Below, piece after piece: positions 1 to 14,049 of a stretch of 64,000 nt of DNA. The position numbers and the translations under genes were made by a program. The DNA is from Brasenia schreberi (lineage: Eukaryota; Streptophyta; Magnoliopsida; Nymphaeales; Cabombaceae). Within the stretch, counting starts at the first letter, position 1. Each line of letters starts with the position of its first letter. Under the pieces are notes generated by a model that worked only from the letters and a program-made list of their open reading frames with translations, was not told where the DNA came from and made no database searches. The stretch lies in contig JAYKKT010000091.1 in the NCBI GenBank assembly GCA_036023115.1, positions 36,575,001-36,639,000 of the forward strand, written 5' to 3'.

Positions 1-2180
<2,180 letters not shown>

Positions 2181-2770
2181 CTTGCAGATGACAAAGCCAA
2201 CTTGCGCCCTGAGTGCATGTGACGGAGGACGTTAAGGTCACCCACTGAGCAGAAATCCATGACAAGAAAGGAGAAGTGCGAAGCCTCGAACTCGGCGTAC
2301 AACGTCGGAAGAAACGGGTGATCTACCATCCTAAGCACCTTCCTCTCCACCTCCGCCCTCTTCGCTTTTCCCTTCCTCTGTATCACCTCTTTGTCCATCA
2401 CCTTCATTGCATAATAATAGCAGAAGCGCAACCCTTCTTCTACATCATAATCATAATGCTCGTCGAACTCCCTCAAGCAACAAAGAAAGACGTTCCCCAT
2501 ATCTCCCTCACCGACCTTTCTCAACACCCTGAAATCCTCTATGCACACCTTCCTTCCTTTCTTCTTCTCCGTGCTCCTGATGGCCTCCCAACTCTTACCT
2601 TTTGGACACTGCCGTCTTGTTTCGGCCGGCGGCAGCGGCGTTGCGGCAGTGATCCTCTGATCCCAGCCATTAGATACGGGCGAGAAGAAGCTGGAGTAGC
2701 TGTCAGTGCTGTAGTTCATGGACGAGTTCCCCATATCAGAATCGGAGTAATCTTGAAATGAAACAGCCAT
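2181..2770 (-). CDS. PINOID-like AGC protein kinase, first exon only (N-lobe)
   Basis: Reads from ATG at 2770 down to a donor at 2180-2179 (AAG|GTACTC), giving 196 codons plus two bases. Visible features are a Ser-rich N-terminus, the glycine loop GEGDMGNV (residues 87-94), the ATP-anchoring Lys in YYAMKVMDKE (K123), the helix-C region AEVERKVLRMVDHPFLPTLY, and a hinge ending VMDFCSVGDL. This order and wording match the plant AGC3 kinases PINOID and WAG, which phosphorylate PIN auxin carriers at the plasma membrane; PINOID is the closest in my memory. The exon stops just before the segment that in PINOID continues into helix E and the HRD loop. A (CT)n tract begins directly after the donor. 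The C-lobe is not found to position 1, so it lies beyond the window or is lost. The hinge reads VGDLNVL where the family usually has GGDLHSL, which could hint at relaxed constraint. The family call is firm; PINOID itself and functionality are uncertain. Confidence 0.72.
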
Positions 2771-3192
2771 GGTACTGTTAACAATTAGTCAGACCCTCCT
2801 CCTCTAGCAAATTATAAGTTAACAGCTGCTACTCTTTGGTTTTTTTTATTATTGAAGACCGCCTTTTGAAGGGTTGGAGTAATCAGTCTACAGCTATTTC
2901 TTTAGCACTCTTGTTCCCAAGCCTATATTTGGTGTTGGCTTAGTAACAGTAGTTGACCTCCATCTTTCAGAGCTCCGTCATGATGATTGTTGTCGTCATC
3001 TTCTTCTTTATTCTTCTGTTAAATGAGCTCAATGCAAGCAGGAAGAGGAAACGTATATGCTACCTGCAAGAGGACAAATTTTATCTCAGAATGAGCTTGA
3101 GTCTCTCCCTATATCTGTTGGGAAATTGCAGAACAGAGGAATCTAAGTAGATAGTGAATGGTGGTAGTCAATCCTTTTTCATTAGTAGCGTC

Positions 3193-3194
<2 letters not shown>

Positions 3195-3241
<47 letters not shown>
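3195..3241. repeat. (GA)n microsatellite
   Basis: Uninterrupted GA dinucleotide run of about 23 units. It lies about 430 bp upstream of the kinase start codon; such GA tracts are common near plant promoters, but no role can be shown. Confidence 0.95.
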
Positions 3242-3245
<4 letters not shown>

Positions 3246-5890
3246 CAGACGAAATTAATGGGTGATATCAATCTGGTGCATAAGATCAATATCAGTGCAA
3301 CGGAGTTGATCCTATATACGATTTCCCTCCGTGTGATTAATTTCTTGCTGTAAAAGACAGAATCAACTGTGAAAGATCTGCCAGACATGAAAAAGCCCCC
3401 ACCAATATCTCACGTACAGCACCAAAACTTATCCCTATTAATTACTCATCCATGAGAGGAAATAGTTTCCTACAGAGGTAACCGTTAGAGCACTCTTCCT
3501 CTTCATGAAAGATGAAAAGTTGCCATAAAATGACACAACTGCACAGTGAAAAGATTAATAGTTTACCTTCGAAATGAGGAAGGCTGATTCCTTCTTGCTT
3601 GGTGGTTTCTTAAGATGGTAGAGATGAGCCAGAAGTCATCCTGTAGAAAGGGTGCGAAACAATATTAGGAATATTAGATTCGAACAGAACTCAATTCTCT
3701 GCTACGTATGTCCACTAAAACCCAGCATTTTCTGACACATTTCGTATTTCTTTTACTGTTGACAATGTCTCTGCCATTATTTTTTGCACATCTTTTCTTG
3801 AATTCTATGTTTGATTATTATCAGATCCATAAAAGAAAACAAATGAGTTAAGAAATGAATAAAGAGCCTTTCTTGGGGATATCTGTATTAATTAGCAAGC
3901 TGCGCTCAGTCAGACCTAATTATCATTATGCACGCCCTCCCGTATCGAACTGGTGACCATCAACTAGAAGTTTCTTTTGATTTGAGCCCATAACCAAGAG
4001 ATCAGTGGCTCCTTGTGGCTTTCAACGTGAAGTTTTCGGTAATAAGGTAGAAACGGTGCAGCTCCGGGTTAGTGCCAAGTGGGAGACCATTTTAGGATGC
4101 AAGAACAGGACTAGACTTTGATACTATTGAGTCAACCATAAAGGAAAATCATACACATATCCTCTGAGAAATCAAATATTAAAAATAATATATTTTGAGA
4201 TCTTTTGGGGTCAAAATCGTTAAATTGGGAGAGATATGATTGAGTTCATTTGAACATTTTGAAAGCTAAATGGAGCTCCTGTAAGAAAATGGAGCAATTA
4301 AACGGTGAACTCTTAAAAAAGAACAGAGGAAATCACCAAACAGGGTGAACACAAACATGAACCTTCCGCCCTTGTACCCGTGCTGGGTTTCATGCAGGTA
4401 TTCTGTGGCGGTCCGGTGACGGCACAGGCGAGGGATTTGGGTTCCAGCGGGTTTGACGGCAAGAGGGCAAGGTTTACATCACAGAGAGAGAGAGAGAGAG
4501 GTATCATGGAAATTATAAAATAATGACGAAATATTGTGAAAAATGACGGAAAAAACTGTGTAAAAGGGGTGTGCGAGTACAATTATGCAATTAAAATAAA
4601 ATGGGTGCCAATAATCGTGTCAATTACCAGCGGTAAAATTTGATTATTCCAATGCCAGGTACACCTTGTTAAGCAATCAATTACAGGCTATTTTCATCAA
4701 CTTGCCATATTTGGTTTCATTTATTTAGACAAATTGGGTAACTGCTCTTTCCCACACACACACACACATGCGTGCACACACATATGTGTGTGTATTGTTT
4801 AGTAGTTAGTTCCAGCCACTTTAATTGAGGCATTGTACTTTTACCAATATAAAACTCCACGATAGTTGAGCATCAGCAGTAATTTATTTAATTCGCTAAG
4901 CAGTAATTTATTTAATTCGCTATGTAATAACAAGAATAAAACCATTTAGGGCTTCAGAATATGTCTGAAAATGTTAAGGATATGTTTGGTGATAATGAAG
5001 CAGTAGCCCCTGGCATATAAGACTTTTTAATCTGTCTAATCTACACGATGCCTACTTGCCTTCGTGAAATAGTTTCCTCGGGTTGGCTTAGATTATATTT
5101 GGAATGGTGTAGGTGGATCTACATTCAGCCGCGGTGGGGCGTCCGCCTCACCTCAAATTTCAAAATTCAATTTAAAGTCTATATCCCACGATGAGATGGA
5201 TGAGTTATAATACATAATTCGTCCAACCCTAAACCATTGGAGGAGCCACCCGCTCCACCTTAAAAGAGTTTCTACGTACGCTACTCAGTGTAGGGTATAT
5301 GTAGTTCATACTAAAGTTATTTACTCACCCTGTATATTTTGTGGGTCTGCCACTGTATACAAGAAAATACAAGTGCCTTGTGAACAAGAAATACAAGAGC
5401 GCCTCACCAAAATACAAGTGTACCTCACCTCAAAAGAATTCTTGGATCTTTCACTGCTTATAAACCATACTCAATTTATTTAGAGACTCAAACGAGTTTC
5501 ATTATAAACATGCCATTTGAATGCAATTTCCGTGGCTATGTGCCCTTGTTGATATGCGTTTGAAACTTGGGCTTCAGGTCTGAGTTGTTTTCATGAAATG
5601 CAATTACCATGGCTTTGTTTGTGAACTATGTAGAGAAGCTGCATTTTCGGATACACAACTTTCCTGGCAATCCTAATTGCTTGCTTCGATAATCGATCGG
5701 TGGAACACTATTTGCCATCAATTATCAAGAAGTTAGGATTCTCTTCAAGTGCCGAGCACTACTTGCATAAATTCTGTTCTTATCAGGGAAGGCTTGCTTG
5801 GAGAGGCAGGGTCAAAGAAGTAGGCTCTGATGGGGCGATGGCCCCTGGATAGGGCTGTGTGGCGAGTGCGCTTCCCTGCCTGTATGTTAC

Positions 5891-6070
5891 ATGAGGGATC
5901 CGAGACAAGTCAAGAATAGGCCTCGAGAGCAGAAATCTAAACTTCATAATAGTGAGGATGAAAGAAAAGTTCTCTGTAAACGCTTCCCTCTAGAATATGC
6001 TCGGGCTGAGGATGCATGTGAAAAGACGCTGGATGAAGCTCGATTAAGATTGGTTAGCAATTGCATGTAA
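5891..6070 (+). CDS. short unrecognised reading frame, 59 aa
   Basis: ATG to TAA frame of 59 residues, charged throughout, containing the stretch SEDERKVLCKRF and then EYARAEDACEKTLDEARLR. I do not recognise it. The composition (many Glu, Lys, Arg, few stop-prone codons) looks more protein-like than its AT-rich surroundings, so it may be an exon or relic of a larger gene. The overlapping upstream frame and downstream sequence give no further homology that I can see. It may equally be chance. Confidence 0.15.
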   Translation: MRDPRQVKNRPREQKSKLHNSEDERKVLCKRFPLEYARAEDACEKTLDEARLRLVSNCM

Positions 6071-8543
6071 TTGTATCTGGTAACTGTTAAATCTATCGGG
6101 GTCGTTAGCCGCACTTGATGGAGGAGATGAAAGAACTACTGTTGGTGATGTACGATTGCACGCGCTAGGAACTCGTCAATCTCAGGTGGTGAATAGCATG
6201 TCATTGTTGTGGATTTCGGGCTTCATTGTCAGTCACGGGCACTGAATGTGAATTACTGTTTGATTGCAGGGAAAACTTATTTGGGTTCTTTATGGGTTGC
6301 TATATACAGGCAGGATTCATGCATTGGTAGTATAAATCAACCATGACAGATTTTGGCAGCAACATGTTTGTCAACGATAATGGAACACGGGGCTGAATGG
6401 ATAGTGCATCTGTCCTTTGAGATGTAAAAGAGAAAAGAAAGAGGTCCTCCTCTTACAACGAAAAAGACCCTCTTCCGAAGGATTTGAAGTCTCTATTAGT
6501 CGGGAGAACTCAGAGGGCACGAAACGGAATGCATTTTGGATACATCTAGGAAAATTATTAGTTCGGAAAGAATCCTTCCTGTCGGTCTTATTAGTTGAAT
6601 CCAGCATATAAAGTCCTGAATTCTATGGGGAGGAAAAACAGATAATGGTGAGTTGCATGACTGAATTTTGGTCATCTTATAGTTGCTACTATCATGAAGT
6701 TTTACAAAAGGTTTTCCTTGCTTTGGAACTAGAGAGCTAATTACCTTATAAAGCATAATTTATATGCTGAAATGCACCAAAAATACAGTTCTTTGCAGTA
6801 ATAATTATGAGTTTTAAGGGCGCCTCAATGGGACAAGCTGGACTCCCATAATATGCATATTGAAGGTCTACAAGCAGCAATTTCCAATAAAACATGAAAA
6901 AGAATCAGTGCGCAAGAAATTTCTGCTGTCTTGCTGAAATCAGCCTATCAAATACTAGAAATGGGAAAGGAGCCAAAAAAGGAAACATTCAGATAATTGA
7001 TAAATGACCACCATTGCTCTATCATGAGAAATCTTGAACTGAAATATAATATTCATTCCTATTTAGCGATTGAGCTCTTGCCCGATAAAGTTCAGATATG
7101 AAGAGCAAAGCAGGCCTATGAAAAGAAAGGTCATTTTCACTGGGTTAGTTGCTGGCTGAGCTAGGAGTGGCTGGCTGAATTGGTATCTCGCACCGTCCCA
7201 AGTGTGTCTCCTTTCTCCAGGACCAAACAGGTACTCGAAGTTTCCCTACGGGTATGAGCGCCTCTTCTACTTATGGTTCAACGTGTGCACGCAGATATAT
7301 ACATCAGAAACGATGCAGCAAAGAGGTCTTCCCACCCCTAGCCCATCTCTTGATTTTCAATATAGAATCATGACATTGTGTTTCTTAATACATTAGAGTC
7401 TATAGCAAAAAGTGTAACAACATAAATAAAATGACGGAATGCATTTATGAGCCACTGATCTATCATTTGAGTACCAAGAACTAGGAAGATCACTACCGAC
7501 AAGAGTTTGGCTGCAACCAGCTTTCATGGTGCTCCCATTTTTCATTGTCGACATTCACCTGAAGTACAGCTATCATACAAAATATCTTGAACAAGGTACA
7601 GCTAAATCAGTTTATTCTTTTTGTTGTATCAAAGAGTTTCATTTGTCTGCAAGAGTAGGCATAAAAAGTAGCCCATGACACAGTTCGAGCTTTGATTTTT
7701 TCATTGCCGTGAGGACGCAACATAATCCAAGTTCCTGAAGCAGCATTTCCTGTTGGTTGTAGCTCGTTCTTAATAGCCTCAGGTTGGCAGGTCCGTAGGA
7801 CACACACCTCAAAGAAGCCTAACAGTGGTCTAGGTGGACTAATGTCAAAATAATGCAGTTTGATCAACAGTTTTTCCAAAAGGAAAACTCACCTCTTCAC
7901 AATGCTGATCTAGTCTAATTCATTGACAATTTTCTATGGAGTAAAAAGCCATTAAAGGTAAAACGGTAAAGTTGTCTCTCGTATTAGCATGCTCAAGCAT
8001 GGATTGCAAGTTACAAACAAAATGGCCAGGGAATTGCTTCAGTACGTCAGGTTAAACCATGTCTGTCAGATCAGTGACACGATTGCTATAGCACAAAATG
8101 AACCCACATAAACACTTTGAAGACATGATGCATCATAATTTCACCTAAGTAGCTAGCGCATAGCAATCAATTGAAAGAACCGACTCAGATTACAGCAAGA
8201 AAAGTCTGTGGTGATTGATTTCTTTAAATTTGGTTTAGGTCATTTCGTATTTGCCACACAGGCACAGTCAACAACTCCTCTCAAATCTGTCAAAAGAGCA
8301 ACTGTCAAGATTGCAAAGATAGAAGAACAAGTTAATGGCATTTCATTGACAAAAGAACTTCAAAAAGATCGACAACCGACTGTAACCATTATTTTGGTAG
8401 TTCCTACATTGACTAGCATCTAATCCAGATGAACTGCTTTCCCGTTCTGGTTAACTATTAGCAACAAAACTATGAACAAGATGTACATGAAGCTAAAAGC
8501 CTCGAAATTGAAAATTAATTTCCAATGGTGCAACAACCATTCA

Positions 8544-9546
8544 TCAAGCACTTATAGAAGCAATACTTGTTCCATGATAATTGGAGAATTGCGAGACCTC
8601 ATTGAACTGATGATCTTCTCCACCATTTTCACTCTCCTCAGTATCCCACAGGAAGGGGGCATATGCTCCAAGAACCTGACTGAAGATACAAAGATGTAAA
8701 AGTTTAGAAAGAAACATAAATTCAAAGGAGAAGGAAATGGAAATGGAACTTGGGGGAATTCACAAACCTATCGTCTGGTGCAGCTTTGACTGCCTGCTCA
8801 GAGTAGCTTGCTGCTCGATCAGAATCACGATAAACTTCCCATATGAATTCAGCATACTGTGAGAGGACTTCTCCATCCCCAGGTTCAGCTAGTATTGCAC
8901 GAGAGTAAAATTCCTCAGCCTTTTGATGTTTTTTCTTCGTCTGTTATGAGAAGATGGGAATGCATCCACGTTAGTTAAGGACAATCTTATCTTTTTCTTA
9001 TCTTTTCCACAAAATGCTCGAAGAAAGGCTCAAAATCTTCAAACTTTTCCCAGACATAATTAAAGTTCGTCTGAGATTTCAACCAAAGACAAGCCAATAA
9101 TACCACCTGTGCGGCGTAAATGTGCAACTCATATGTTAGCAGAGAACAGATTGTACCAAACCATAATAAAGTGACTATTCAGGTATAAAAAATTCTAACA
9201 ACTTCTTAATAGTAGCTTCAAGAAAACCTTCTAGCTTAAAGGAAAAATCAAACAGCGTTCTAGCAGAAACTAAAGGAAAACCAAAAGCTTAATGGGTTCG
9301 AACCAATCGATTATCAGATCTTAAAATGTTCAATCTAAACGAGTATATCATCGTCAAACTGAATATTTTGAGTATTTTTTATTGCATTTATGGTTGATAT
9401 GTCATTGAACACTACATTTTTTTTGGAATCTTATCATATGTAAATACTGCGCATAATTCCTCAAAAACAAAGGATTTGCAGGATTTTCCGTAAACATCTT
9501 CTAGTAATACTTGTCAACCTCTGATTCGTCGTCGTCGCCGCCTCCA
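8544..9546 (-). pseudogene. TPR-family protein relic (plant tetratricopeptide-like protein)
   Basis: Three minus-strand blocks read as one gene. The upstream block, 9546 to about 9435, encodes an acidic stretch GGGDDDESEVDKYY, a TAG stop (9501-9503), then KMFTENPANPLFLRNYAQYL. The second block, 8940-8768, encodes TKKKHQKAEEFYSRAIL, AEPGDGEVLSQYAEFIWE and EQAVKAAPDD. The third, 8679-8544, encodes QVLGAYAPFLWDTEESE to a TGA stop. This matches the C-terminal TPR half of a common plant TPR-like family of unknown biochemical function (NPLFLRNYAQFL and AILADPGDGEVLS blocks). The last intron (8680-8767) has a GT donor and AG acceptor and keeps phase. Block one has the in-frame stop where the family has YYxxM, its expected donor GTAAG reads ATAAG (9434-9430), and the N-terminal part is missing, replaced upstream by repeat-like GC-rich DNA. 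Hence a pseudogene call, although the last two exons alone look intact. Confidence 0.72.
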
Positions 9547-9669
9547 GAATACCAGCATCTTACTTGTCATGGGGATCAAAATTGGCTAAAGTATGTGCCG
9601 ATTTGGATTTGGTTTTGGACTTGGACATAAACTTACAAGACATGATCTAACTTGAGGGAGTGATATAGG

Positions 9670-10270
9670 CCCCAAGGTAGGGATGGCAACGGGGCCGGGC
9701 CGCCCCACCCTAGAAATCTTCTTCTACGCCCCGTGGGCTGTGGGGGATCGGACCCCCCCCCCCCCCCCCTACTCACCCACCCTTTTACTATGGCTGGCTC
9801 GGCTCCACCCCACTTTAACAAATAAAATCATTTTTAAGAAAAAAATAGTTAACATATATTTTACATAAAATAGTAAAATACAAAATTTTATTTATGATAT
9901 TTTATATTATTAAACTAAATTTATTATTGTTTGTTAACTATTTATAAAACATATATATAATTAATTAAGTGAAATAATAATGGTGATTTAATAAACATAT
10001 ATACTTCTATTTAGTTAATAACTCTACATATGTGTATAGTTAATTAATTATTTATAAATTATATGCTTTTATAAGCATATGTGTATATAGTTAATTAATA
10101 AACATATATTTTATATAAATAAACACTATGTATATATACTCCGGAGCAGGGTGAAACAGGTCCACCACAAACGTGTACCTCCATCCCCTTCACATCCTAT
10201 CCCGTTGGAGGACAGGTTTTGAGGCCTGAAAAGCTGTCCCATGCGGGGGCGAGGCGGGTCCAAAACTGCT
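9670..10270. mobile_element. possible degenerate non-autonomous DNA transposon
   Basis: Begins with TAGGGATGGCAACGGGGCCG, a pattern common at the ends of plant hAT-like elements, followed by a C-homopolymer, a 400-bp AT-rich middle, and a GC-rich right end near GGGGGCGAGGCGGGTCC (10234-10262). The right end is only loosely complementary to the left and I found no target-site duplication. It directly abuts the broken 5' side of the TPR relic. Confidence 0.3.
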
Positions 10271-10543
10271 TATGTTCTGCTTGTCAGCTCGTGTTGGTTT
10301 ACGTATCAGAAACTTACACTTTGATGCTCGTGTTGGTTTTCAATTTGAATGGGCATTTCCACATGATTTTCAACAAGAAAATGACAAAAATTACATCATA
10401 CATGTAAGTCCGATATCACCTTGAGCCATGGACGTCCAATCACCTACCAGCCCTCATCCATATGGGGCCCAACACCACCCTAGGAGATCCGCAACATCGT
10501 CGTTTCACAGACAGAGAGAGAGAGAGACGTGAAAGGAGAAGCA

Positions 10544-10972
10544 ATGGCTTCCACGACTGCCGCTGCCGCTGCCATCCGAAGCCGACCCTCACCGAAAGCC
10601 ACCGTTAGCGTCTGCAGGCCGACGGCCTCGGCGGTGAGTATGAGTACAAGAAGGCAGGCGCTGACGTCGCTGGTGGCGGTGGTGGTGGTCGGGGCCACGG
10701 TGTCGTCGGCGAAGGCAAGGGACATCCCCCTGTTCGGCATCAGAAAGAAGCTTCAGAAGGTGGAGGAAGAGGTAGAGAAGGAGGCCGAGAAGGTGGTGGT
10801 GGCCGCAGAGGCTGAGCTGAAGACGGCTGAGGAGGACCTGCAGAAGGCCGTCGAGGATGGCGGCACATCTGCGGATGCCTTGCAGGCCGGCGCTGTTGTT
10901 GGAGCGGAGCTTCTTGGGGTGGTGGCGGCTACCTCCATTGTTAATGGCATCCTTAGCCCTGACTCAGCTTGA
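10544..10972 (+). CDS. small chloroplast protein, probable thylakoid-targeted, 142 aa
   Basis: Single-exon frame from ATG at 10544 (context AGCAATGGCT) to TGA at 10970-10972. Residues 1-35 are rich in Ala, Ser, Thr and Arg without acidic residues, as in chloroplast transit peptides. They are followed by a twin-arginine pair (TRRQAL, R36-R37), a hydrophobic stretch (SLVAVVVVGATV, about 42-53) and an AKA cleavage-like site (56-58). That order is the bipartite signal of lumenal proteins using the Tat route. The mature part starts RDIPLFGIRKKLQKVEEEVE, a charged, probably helical or coiled-coil segment to about residue 105, then a second hydrophobic segment (AGAVVGAELLGVVAATSIVN, 115-134) that could be a membrane anchor. 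I recognise the architecture, not a named gene. The 5' leader carries a GA tract and a CCAAT at 10436-10440. Composition is strongly GC-rich compared with its flanks. Expression was not testable here. Confidence 0.75.
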   Translation: MASTTAAAAAIRSRPSPKATVSVCRPTASAVSMSTRRQALTSLVAVVVVGATVSSAKARDIPLFGIRKKLQKVEEEVEKEAEKVVVAAEAELKTAEEDLQKAVEDGGTSADALQAGAVVGAELLGVVAATSIVNGILSPDSA

Positions 10973-11372
10973 GGGAGATGGTGGGTGCATTAACATCTTT
11001 GTCCCAATTAAGCCTTCTCTTTTAGGGTCGTCACTCGTCAGTTCCAAGACAACGAAGCAGAGTAAAATTCTTCCATAATGTAATTAATGTAATTGGTATT
11101 GCTTGTGTTGATTGATGGTGGATTCTCTCTCGGAAGGAATTGCATAGTTATTACGTGCACTGTTTGCTAATATCCTCACTTTAATCCTTCTTTACTAACA
11201 ATTTGTCAAAAAAGTATAGGCTACGGCTTTAACAGTGTGACATACACATCCGATGCTAAAATTTCACATCTATATCTCTTTGTATGAAGTATATTTTAGA
11301 TCTACCACTGTTTATGCTTCACCTCTGCACCTTGATGCAACTGATTCGCGATGCCGAGAACAGGAAAATCGA

Positions 11373-11686
11373 GTAGCAGTGTTCCACAGAGCCATGCCAT
11401 TGTCATTGTGATTGAACTCATTTAGCACTCGCGCTTAAATGGAATAGGTGCACATCTCCAGTGACATGCTGAAGGATTGTTAGCACACTTATGAGTTGAA
11501 CACATAGAAGTTATGTTCCAGACATTGCAGTAGCAGTGTTCCACAGATCCATGTCATTGTCATTGTGATTGAACTCATTTAGCACTCACACGCTTAAATG
11601 GAATAGGTGCACATCCCGTCACATGCTGAAGGATTGTTAGCACACTTATGAGTTGAACACATAGAAGTTTTGTTCCAGACATTGTA
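11373..11686. repeat. 157-bp tandem duplication
   Basis: Two head-to-tail copies, 11373-11529 and 11530-11686, both starting GTAGCAGTGTTCCACAGA and both ending TTCCAGACATTG. They differ at only a handful of bases and a few short indels, so the duplication is fairly recent. No coding content. Confidence 0.92.
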
Positions 11687-12070
11687 GTGGCTTGCATTGC
11701 CGAGAAAAACGTAAAACAGTGAAATATTACAATTAATTTTAGTAGAAACAACAGGAGAAATTGTAATACTTCGGGGAAATGAGATGAAAGTGTTGAAAAG
11801 AAACTATAGAACATGATTTTGCATACATGACCCCCAATATGAGCTCTTGCAGACCACCAGCAAGGGCTTTCCCTATAACAAATAGAATTGTTGTTGCTTA
11901 ACATGCATTGTAGTGTTGAAGATCTTTCTATTGTTTGGGAGCAACGATTCATAGTGTTTGGGGATGGTTTTAGTACTCCATGCAGATTAGTCCCCAATAA
12001 CACAATTAAATACTTGTTTTCAAAATAGTTATCGCAAGAACCATAGTTCAAGTGCATGATGGTTGCACTT

Positions 12071-12141
12071 AGAGCTCTATAGAAACAAATAATCCATGTG
12101 GCCAACCTCATCTAGTATGAAAAAGGCTTAGTTGTTATTGT
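12071..12141 (+). mobile_element. RTE-type LINE 3' tail, 71 bp, with target-site duplication
   Basis: Contains the family 3' end (ACAAATAATCCATGTGGCC, then CATCTAGTATG and GGCTTAGTTGTTATTG). It is flanked by ATGATGGTTGCACTT (12056-12070) and ATGATGATTGCACTT (12142-12156), a 15-bp duplication with one mismatch. A 5'-truncated retroposed copy. Confidence 0.82.
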
Positions 12142-14049
12142 ATGATGATTGCACTTGATCGTAGACCAAGAAGAAGACATTTGCAAGACAATGTCCTAGT
12201 ACATTCTAAATTTGGCACCTGTATTTACACTCCAGATCGAGCATATTAAATGTATCCAAATTTGAAATCATTGGCAGCTCGATATGGCAGATATGTCTAC
12301 ACATGTTAAGTTGCAGGTATTATATAGTAGACCTCGAGAATTGAAGCAAGGATTCAAGAGTTTATTCAATCCTTTATATTGTGTTTTTGAAGGTTGTAAA
12401 TGGAAAAGCTAGACATGATCTAATTTTGTTGAGTATTGTTTCTTGTGAAGCTTTTCTCCTTAAGAGTTGTGCATAGAATTAACTGTTGAAGTTATGATCT
12501 TTAAGAACAGTAATAAAACAAATGATGCAAAATTCTGGTCTTAAAAAAGAGTTAAAGAAGTAATATATGTATTGAAGTAGTGACAATAGAACAATATTAC
12601 ACGACGCTTTTAAACAAACGTTGAAGATGTTGCCGTGAGGCTGAATTCCAAGCTTAACAAAAGTTGAGAGCACTCATTTAAAGCTATTGTGAATCAAGTA
12701 GCCCGAACAATTTTGTAAGTGATGCACAAGAACTCTAAGGCATGCCAGTGCACAATCCTTTAGGCTTAACTCGCCACCGTCAGGATCAAAACAATTGGAT
12801 GCAAGCAGCTCCAACAAGTTTTCTTCGAGATACAATAGTCACACTCAACCCGCCTTGCACAAACGGTATTGAGTGCTTAACAATCAATAGTTGACCATAA
12901 TATGTATATTGTTTGTGGTTCTTTCTACACATAAAAGACCACAAACATTCTCAAAACTGTTGAAAAGCATAATGTCAAACCGAGGTTTAAATGGTGGGAA
13001 ACAGAGATTGTTGTTTCATTCATATCATCCACTTTATCGATCTCTCGTGCCTTTATTTAGACAATTGAGGATCAAGGCTACACTCTGCTCATCCCTACCA
13101 ATTAGTTGACTCTTCATTGACTATTGTCTCCACTTTCAATGTCTAGCATGTTGCAAAAAGTCACAATGTTTCATCCTTTGTAGACTTTGAGAGATGCTGG
13201 AAATGACTAAGCAATGGTAGCCGTTCATTTTATAGAGATTATAGTTTATAAATAACATTCATGTGGGAACCGTTGTGTTTGTTGCTAGTCAAGTGGCTCA
13301 TTCGAAAAACTACAAAAAACTATGTTTAACACCCTTTCATATGCAATGAACCACCATGGCTAAGAATTGTTGTTAACGATTGAGCAATTTGGAATTCCGT
13401 GAGGTGGCAACAATCACACCATTTCATCATTCCAAAATCTTTGAGAGAGAGTGTGTGTGGTCTCTAACATCTCAATTGATGTATAATAATGCTCAGTAGG
13501 CTGTTTGGTTCACATATCAAGAGTCGTTCCTACTTACATTTGATCACATTTTAGAAATCACAAATTTAACGTTCAAGTCCCCAAATGATCATTCCAATTG
13601 AATGGCTCTCAACATTTGTGTAATTTATACATAATATTTTGTCATAATTGTACTACGTACCAGCATAGCTAACCCTAGCTTGATAAAAATAGTAGAATAT
13701 ATGGAATAGGCCTACTGTGTTTAAGAACTACCGAGATAGTATTATGTAATTTCATAGATTATTACATATTTATGATATTAAAATTCGCATCCTTGTGAAA
13801 AATATTCAAAACATGGGATTTTGGAGTCGAGAATAGTGACAGATCTAGAATTTTTTGTGGGGTGGAGTGAACAGTTTATTCAACCATTTGAAGTGAAGCA
13901 AACTATGTATAGTGGCCATCGATTCAATTATTTCCTATAACCTTTTTTTTGTGAATTTCATGTGAGTTGGTCGCCCCACCTCGCCTCAATGTAGATCTGT
14001 CATTGATTGCAAATTCACCTTCATTGTCCTATCGTCACTCCCTTTTAAA

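Larger units (their letters stand above)
2771..8543. other. intergenic, no convincing gene
   Basis: I see no conserved protein domain, tRNA or rRNA here. It holds a (GA)n microsatellite (3195-3241), a short CA/TG tract (4754-4793), a 25-bp tandem duplication around 4875-4922 (AGCAGTAATTTATTTAATTC repeated), and one short unrecognised reading frame (5891-6070). The 8,000-8,543 part is probably the 3' flank of the minus-strand TPR relic. Confidence 0.5.

Noticed and set aside
2276..2761. A 161-codon plus-strand frame opposite the kinase exon
   Set aside because: It is the antisense shadow of the kinase N-lobe, with no domain of its own.
6371..6760. Possible organelle-derived insert because of several overlapping 60-90 codon frames
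   Set aside because: I could not match it to any plastid or mitochondrial gene, and the frames on both strands have no motifs.
9285..9310. GGGTTCGAACC as the T-arm of a tRNA gene
   Set aside because: No matching acceptor stem, D-arm or anticodon arm around it.
10480..10950. Two minus-strand frames opposite the thylakoid gene
   Set aside because: GC-rich antisense shadows; Ala/Ser/Thr-rich without any motif, and the plus frame has a convincing targeting architecture.
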